This document shows positions 5,993-10,110 of a DNA stretch of 10,110 bases, piece by piece. Numbering within the stretch: the stretch's first letter is position 1; the number at the start of each line of letters is the position of its first letter. Both the position numbers and the translations under genes were made by a program. The stretch comes from an uncultured Eubacteriales bacterium (GTDB lineage: Bacteria > Bacillota > Clostridia > Oscillospirales > Oscillospiraceae). The stretch spans positions 1-10,110 of the forward strand of contig USMI01000057.1 of assembly GCA_900555735.1 (NCBI GenBank). The letters are read 5' to 3'. A model generated the notes under the pieces. It made no database searches. It worked only from the letters and a program-made list of their open reading frames with translations, and was not told the origin of the DNA.

Positions 5993-6135
5993 GCGCTGCC
6001 TGTGGCAGATGAAGCGAGGTGAGCGAGTGGCAGCGGTCAAAATTTCGGCGGCTTTTAGGCCGCTACGAAATTTTGGGTACCGCAACAGGACACTTTTGTC
6101 ACCAAGGCCAAAAGTGTCCCGTGCCCGGAGGCACG
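5993..6135. repeat. Hairpin group upstream of yaaA
   Basis: Four paired elements in a row. CGCTGCC (5994-6000) faces GGCAGCG (6029-6035). CAAAATTTCG (6038-6047) faces CGAAATTTTG (6066-6075), with GCGGC/GCCGC nested inside. GGACACTTTTG (6088-6098) faces CAAAAGTGTCC (6109-6119). CGTGCC-cgga-GGCACG covers 6120-6135. The last two repeat the layout of the two 3'-end hairpins of copies A and B (an ACTTTTG stem, then a short stem, with the same CGGA loop as copy B). The remaining 6136-6163 is plain sequence, and I see no clear promoter in it. Confidence 0.7.
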
Positions 6136-6176
6136 GAACACTCCCTTTATCAATCCATCAAAAAAAGGAACAAACT

Positions 6177-6395
6177 ATGGAAAACATTACCATCACCACA
6201 GAATTCATCAAATTACAGGACCTTCTCAAGCTCTCCGGCTTGGTCTACACCGGCGGTGAGGCCAAGGTGCTGATTCAGGAGGGCGCCGTCTCCGTCAATG
6301 GCGAAGTCTGCACCCAGCGGGGCAAGAAGCTCCGCCCCGGCGACACCGTGGATTTCGGCGGCAAGAAGCTGGCCGTGGCCTATGCGGATCAATGA
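6177..6395 (+). CDS. yaaA: S4-domain RNA-binding protein YaaA (RlbA-like)
   Basis: A 72-residue single S4-domain protein of the YaaA family found between dnaN and recF in many Firmicutes. The S4 fold binds structured RNA, and a link to ribosome assembly has been proposed for the B. subtilis homologue. Family features seen are LQDLLKLSGLVYTGGEAKVL (13-32), EGAVSVNGEV (34-43) and RGKKLRPGDTVDF (47-59). ATG at 6177 is chosen because AAAGGAA lies at 6164-6170, six bases upstream, and because the earlier in-frame ATG at 6009 would add 56 residues encoded by the hairpin repeats. Its 3' end overlaps recF by 14 bases, so the two are probably translationally coupled. Confidence 0.93.
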   Translation: MENITITTEFIKLQDLLKLSGLVYTGGEAKVLIQEGAVSVNGEVCTQRGKKLRPGDTVDFGGKKLAVAYADQ

Positions 6396-7485
6396 ACTGA
6401 GCCTTTCGGGCTTCCGCAACTACCGCCGCCAGCGCCTGACCTTCGATCCCGACTGCAACGTGATCTACGGCGAGAACGCCCAAGGCAAGACCAACCTGCT
6501 GGAAGCGGTGGTCTATCTCTCCTGCGGCAAGTCGCCCCGCACTCACGCCGACAAGGAGCTGATCGGCTTTGACGCGGCGGGCGCGGTGCTGGAGGGCCGC
6601 ATCCTGTCCCGTGACCGGGAGTTTGTGACCCACATCGAGTTGACCCGTGGCAGAAAGCGGAAAATGACCGTCAACGGCGTGACCGCGAAAAATGCCGCCG
6701 CTCTCAGTGACGTGCTGCACACGGTGTTCTTCGCGCCGGAGGATCTGTTCCTCATCCGTGACGGCGCGGCGGCACGGCGGAAGTTCATGGATCTCTCCCT
6801 GTGCCAGCTGCGGCCTCGGTATGCCGAGGCGCTGGCGGAATACAGCCGCCTTTATGAGCACAAGACCCGCATCCTGCGGGACAGCGAGGACTTTCCCGGT
6901 CTGCTGGATACCCTGCCGGAGTTCAACCAGCGGCTCTGTCTGGTGGGCGCGGTGCTGATCCGGTATCGGGCGTCCTTCTGCGAAAAGCTGCGGCAGTATG
7001 CCGCGCAGGCTCACGCCGAATGCAGCGGCGGCCGCGAGGAGTTGACCCCTGCCTACAAGACCGTCAAGACTGTCACCGATCCGCTGGCGGAACAGGCGGT
7101 GATCGCCCAACAGCTGATGGACCATCAGCAGAGCCACTACGCCGCCGAGATTGCCTCCCGTCTGTGTCTCAGCGGGCCTCATAAGGACGATATCGAGGTA
7201 TCTGTCAACGGCCACAGCGCCCGGCAGTACTGCTCACAGGGGCAGGTGCGGACGGCGGCACTGGCTCTGAAGCTGGCAGAGCGGGAAATTCACAAGGACA
7301 CCTTCGGTGAATATCCCGTCATGCTGCTGGATGACGTGCTCAGCGAGCTTGATCCTCTGCGGCAGGAGTATGTCCTGAACCGCATCGCCGGAGGACAGGT
7401 GTTCATCACCTGCTGCGAGAATGACCGGCTGGATACCCTGCTGACCGGCAAGGTGTTTCACGTGAAAAACGGGGAGGTGCTGTGA
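6382..7485 (+). CDS. recF: DNA replication and repair protein RecF
   Basis: RecF is an SMC/ABC-type ATPase that binds gapped DNA and, with RecO and RecR, helps load RecA at stalled forks and single-strand gaps. The 367-residue length is typical. The N-terminus MRINELSLSGFRNY is the family's usual opening, which fixes the start at 6382 rather than at an in-frame ATG 84 bases earlier. Walker A is GENAQGKT (30-37). The ABC signature region is SQGQVRT (285-291), and the Walker B and D-loop region is MLLDDVLSELD (314-324). It starts inside the end of yaaA (14-base overlap) without a strong ribosome-binding site of its own, suggesting coupling. Its TGA overlaps the next gene's ATG by one base. Confidence 0.97.
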   Translation: MRINELSLSGFRNYRRQRLTFDPDCNVIYGENAQGKTNLLEAVVYLSCGKSPRTHADKELIGFDAAGAVLEGRILSRDREFVTHIELTRGRKRKMTVNGVTAKNAAALSDVLHTVFFAPEDLFLIRDGAAARRKFMDLSLCQLRPRYAEALAEYSRLYEHKTRILRDSEDFPGLLDTLPEFNQRLCLVGAVLIRYRASFCEKLRQYAAQAHAECSGGREELTPAYKTVKTVTDPLAEQAVIAQQLMDHQQSHYAAEIASRLCLSGPHKDDIEVSVNGHSARQYCSQGQVRTAALALKLAEREIHKDTFGEYPVMLLDDVLSELDPLRQEYVLNRIAGGQVFITCCENDRLDTLLTGKVFHVKNGEVL

Positions 7486-7757
7486 TGCCCTATCTGCACA
7501 TCGGACAAAGCGTCACCGTGGAGGAAAAGCGCATCATCGGCATCTTCGATCTGGATAACACCACCTACTCCAAGCACACCCGTCGTTTTCTGGACGGCGC
7601 GGAGGCAGAAGGACAGGTCATCTCCGTGTGCGATGATATCCCCCGCTCCTTCCTGCTGTGCGACCACCCCTATCATAAGCAGATCGTCTATCTCTCCCAG
7701 CTGAACACGGTGACGCTGCAAAAGCGCGCCGAGAGCTGGAAAGAAGAGCTGGAATAA
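7485..7757 (+). CDS. remB: DUF370 / RemB-family regulator (YaaB)
   Basis: A 90-residue protein of the DUF370 family, found between recF and gyrB in the same place as B. subtilis yaaB (remB). Its paralogue RemA is a DNA-binding activator of biofilm matrix genes; the role of RemB outside Bacillus is poorly known. The opening MPYLHIGQSVTVEEKRIIGIFDLDN matches the family pattern (YLHIG, then a conserved I-x-I-x-D stretch); this block covers residues 1-25. ATG at 7485 is preceded by GGGGAGG (7471-7477) at 7 bases; a GTG codon immediately before it (7482) could add one residue. It overlaps the recF stop codon by one base and leaves 32 bases before gyrB. Confidence 0.88.
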   Translation: MPYLHIGQSVTVEEKRIIGIFDLDNTTYSKHTRRFLDGAEAEGQVISVCDDIPRSFLLCDHPYHKQIVYLSQLNTVTLQKRAESWKEELE

Positions 7758-7789
7758 AGCAAATCCCTTCTTAAAGAGGAGAATAAAAT

Positions 7790-9727
7790 ATGTCTGAATT
7801 TGAAAACGTCACCCATGTGGAAACGGAATACGACGCCTCGGAAATTCAAGTTCTGGAGGGTTTGGAAGCCGTGCGCAAGCGGCCCGGTATGTATATCGGT
7901 TCCACCAGCGCCAGCGGCCTGCACCATCTGGTATACGAGATCGTGGACAACGCCATCGACGAGGCGCTGGCCGGCTACTGCACCGACATCACCGTGACCA
8001 TCAACCCCGGAAACACCATCACCGTCACCGATAACGGCCGCGGCATCCCTGTGGACATCCAGAAGCAGACGGGCCGTCCCGCGCTGGAGGTGGTGTTCAC
8101 CGTGCTGCACGCCGGCGGCAAGTTCGGCGGCGGCGGCTATAAGGTATCCGGCGGCCTGCACGGCGTGGGCGCGTCCGTGGTCAACGCCCTTTCCGAATGG
8201 CTGGAGGTGCAGGTCCATAAGGACGGCCACGTCTACGAGATGAAGTTCTCCCGTGGCCATATCACCTCCGAGATGCGGATGATCGGCACCACCGACCATA
8301 CCGGCACCACCGTCACCTTCAAGCCTGACGGCGAGATGTTTGACACGCTGGAGTATGACTATGAGACACTGCACACCCGCATGCGGGAGCAGGCGTTCCT
8401 GAACGCGGGACTGCGCATCACCATCACCGACGCCCGGCCCGGTCAGGAGCAGTCGGAGACCATGCGGTACGAGGGCGGCATCCGTGAGTTCGTCACCTAT
8501 ATCAACCGCAACAAAACTCCCCTCCATGAGGAGGTCATTTACCTTGCCGGCGCCAAGGACGACGCCACCGCCGAGATCGCCATGCAGTATAACGATGGCT
8601 ATAACGAGACGCTGGTGTCCTTCGCCAACGACATCCACACGCCGGAGGGCGGTATGCATGAGACAGGCTTCAAGGCGGCGCTGACCCGTGTGCTGAACGC
8701 CTACGGCCTGAAATACGGCATGATCAAGGACGGCGACAAGGTTTCCGGCGAGGACGTCCGCGAGGGCATCACCGCCGTCATCTCCGTAAAGCTGACCGAG
8801 GCCCAGTTCGAGGGCCAGACCAAGGCCAAGCTGGGCAACGCCTATATCCGTACGCTGGTGGACAACATCGTGTCCGATCAGCTCTCGGCCTATCTAGAGG
8901 AACACCCGGTGGTGGCCCGCACCATTCTGGATAAGGCCATGACCGCCAACCGCGCCCGCGAGGCGGCCCGCAAGGCCCGGGAGTCCATCCGCCGCAAGAC
9001 GGTGCTGGGCGGCGCGGCCATGCCGGACAAGCTCCGTGACTGCAACGAGAATAACCCCGAGCTGACGGAGCTGTATATCGTGGAGGGCGACTCCGCAGGC
9101 GGCTCTGCCACCCAGGGCCGGGACTCCCGCTTCCAGGCCATCCTTCCCCTGTGGGGCAAGATGCTGAACGTGGAAAAGGCCCGTGTGGACAAGGTCTACG
9201 GCAACGATAAGCTTCAGCCGGTGATCATCGCCCTTGGCGCGGGCATCGGTGAGGAGTTCGACGCCAACAAGCTGCGCTATCACAAGATCATCATCATGGC
9301 CGATGCCGATGTGGACGGCGCTCATATCCGTACCCTGCTGCTGACGTTCTTCTTCCGCTATATGCGGCCCCTCATCGAGCAGGGATATGTGTATTCCGCC
9401 GTGCCGCCGCTGTTCAAGCTGAGCCGCGGTAAGACCACACGCCTTGCCTTCAGCGAGGAGGAGCGGGACGCCATCTCCGCCGAGATGCGGGGCGGCAACC
9501 CCGGCGTGAAGATCGACATCAGCCGCTTCAAGGGCCTTGGCGAGATGAACCCCCACGAGCTGTGGGAGACCACCATGGACCCGGAGAAGCGCACCCTGCG
9601 CCGCATCACGCTGGACGACGCGGTGAAGGCCGACGCCACGTTCACCGTCCTCATGGGCGAGAAGGTGGAGCCGCGCAAGGAGTTCATCGAGCGCCGCGCC
9701 AAATACGCCGTGAATCTGGATTACTAA
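7790..9727 (+). CDS. gyrB: DNA gyrase subunit B
   Basis: GyrB is the ATPase subunit of gyrase (A2B2), which introduces negative supercoils and relieves positive supercoiling ahead of forks. The 645 residues match the short Gram-positive form without the extra insertion of E. coli GyrB. The GHKL ATPase domain shows EIVDNAIDEA (50-59, catalytic Glu50 and Asn54), DNGRGIP (81-87) and GGLHGVGASVVNALS (121-135). The TOPRIM domain shows EGDSAGGSA (432-440) and the metal-binding DADVDG (505-510). The C-terminal GyrA-contact region ends in RRAKYAVNLDY. The ATG is preceded by AAAGAGGAG (7773-7781) at 8 bases. Residue 455 is Trp in PLWGK, where E. coli has Lys447 and B. subtilis Arg. It could be ParE in principle, but position beside recF and gyrA makes GyrB secure. 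Confidence 0.98.
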   Translation: MSEFENVTHVETEYDASEIQVLEGLEAVRKRPGMYIGSTSASGLHHLVYEIVDNAIDEALAGYCTDITVTINPGNTITVTDNGRGIPVDIQKQTGRPALEVVFTVLHAGGKFGGGGYKVSGGLHGVGASVVNALSEWLEVQVHKDGHVYEMKFSRGHITSEMRMIGTTDHTGTTVTFKPDGEMFDTLEYDYETLHTRMREQAFLNAGLRITITDARPGQEQSETMRYEGGIREFVTYINRNKTPLHEEVIYLAGAKDDATAEIAMQYNDGYNETLVSFANDIHTPEGGMHETGFKAALTRVLNAYGLKYGMIKDGDKVSGEDVREGITAVISVKLTEAQFEGQTKAKLGNAYIRTLVDNIVSDQLSAYLEEHPVVARTILDKAMTANRAREAARKARESIRRKTVLGGAAMPDKLRDCNENNPELTELYIVEGDSAGGSATQGRDSRFQAILPLWGKMLNVEKARVDKVYGNDKLQPVIIALGAGIGEEFDANKLRYHKIIIMADADVDGAHIRTLLLTFFFRYMRPLIEQGYVYSAVPPLFKLSRGKTTRLAFSEEERDAISAEMRGGNPGVKIDISRFKGLGEMNPHELWETTMDPEKRTLRRITLDDAVKADATFTVLMGEKVEPRKEFIERRAKYAVNLDY

Positions 9728-9743
9728 GGAGGGGTACAATACT

Positions 9744-10110
9744 ATGTCCAAAAAACCCCAATACGATCCCGAGGAGATCCGTTTTCCCGATCAGCGCATC
9801 GTGGAATCCCCGCTGGTGCCGGAGATGGAGAACTCCTATATAGAGTACGCCATGTCCGTTATCGTGGGCCGCGCCCTGCCGGACGTGCGCGACGGCCTGA
9901 AGCCTGTGCACCGGCGTATCCTCTACGCCATGTACGAGGATAACCTGACCAGCGACAAGCCCTTCAAGAAGTCCGCCACCTGCGTGGGCGACGTGCTGGG
10001 CCGGTATCACCCCCATGGTGACGCCTCCGTCTATGACGCGCTGGTGCGTCTGGCCCAGGATTTCTCCATGCGCTATATGCTGGTGGACGGCCACGGCAAC
10101 TTCGGCTCCG
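9744..10110 (+). CDS. gyrA: DNA gyrase subunit A (5' part, cut by window end)
   Basis: The first 122 codons of GyrA, the DNA breakage-reunion subunit. Seen are the conserved block SVIVGRALPDVRDGLKPVHR (38-57) and the quinolone-resistance region around YHPHGDASVYDALVRLAQ (88-105). The catalytic tyrosine (about residue 133 by alignment with E. coli Tyr122) lies beyond the window. The ATG is preceded by AAGGAGG (9726-9732), which overlaps the gyrB stop codon, at an 11-base spacing. The start gives an N-terminus about 11 residues longer than E. coli GyrA up to this region. Position 94, equivalent to E. coli Ser83, is Ala; position 95 is Ser; Asp98 (E. coli Asp87) is kept. The truncation is due to the window edge only. 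Confidence 0.97.
   Translation, partial: MSKKPQYDPEEIRFPDQRIVESPLVPEMENSYIEYAMSVIVGRALPDVRDGLKPVHRRILYAMYEDNLTSDKPFKKSATCVGDVLGRYHPHGDASVYDALVRLAQDFSMRYMLVDGHGNFGS

Noticed and set aside
6009..6176. A longer yaaA starting at 6009 (56 extra residues)
   Set aside because: The extension is encoded by the hairpin repeats and does not resemble the family N-terminus; ATG 6177 has a good ribosome-binding site and gives the standard length.

Overview
The window is the chromosomal replication-origin region of a bacterium. The gene order is dnaA, dnaN, yaaA (S4 domain), recF, remB (DUF370), gyrB, gyrA, all on the + strand. This is the classic Firmicutes (Bacillus/Clostridium) origin block. The coding DNA is GC-rich with long, clean ORFs, and the protein wording (for example PLWGKMLNVEKAR in GyrB and HPHGDASVYD in GyrA) suggests a GC-rich member of class Clostridia, perhaps an Oscillospiraceae-type gut anaerobe. 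The family-level placement is inference.

Layout: 1-287 is non-coding and holds a compact palindromic element. 288-1685 encodes a MATE-family multidrug exporter closed by a strong intrinsic terminator (1703-1730). 1731-2391 is non-coding: repeat copy A, two more hairpin groups, then the dnaA promoter with one DnaA box inside it. 2392-3690 is dnaA. 3691-4399 is non-coding: repeat copy B, then a DnaA-box cluster with an AT-rich, trio-like unwinding region (the likely oriC core), then an 11-bp inverted repeat just before dnaN. 4400-5512 is dnaN. 5513-6176 is non-coding: repeat copy C (inverted) and another hairpin group. From 6177 to the window end the genes yaaA-recF-remB-gyrB-gyrA are tightly packed, with overlaps or short gaps, and look like one operon. 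gyrA is cut off by the window edge after 122 codons.

Working together: DnaA binds the box cluster and melts the adjacent AT-rich DNA. DnaN is the sliding clamp for the replicase. RecF loads recombinase at gaps. Gyrase removes the positive supercoils made by forks. YaaA and RemB are small conserved nucleic-acid-binding companions of this locus.

The least ordinary content is not the genes but the spacers. Three copies of a roughly 435-470 bp modular, hairpin-rich, apparently non-coding element fill the spaces on both sides of dnaA and after dnaN. Several hairpins keep their pairing between copies although both arms have changed sequence, which points to selection on structure. I know of no named family matching this element, but I could not search databases.
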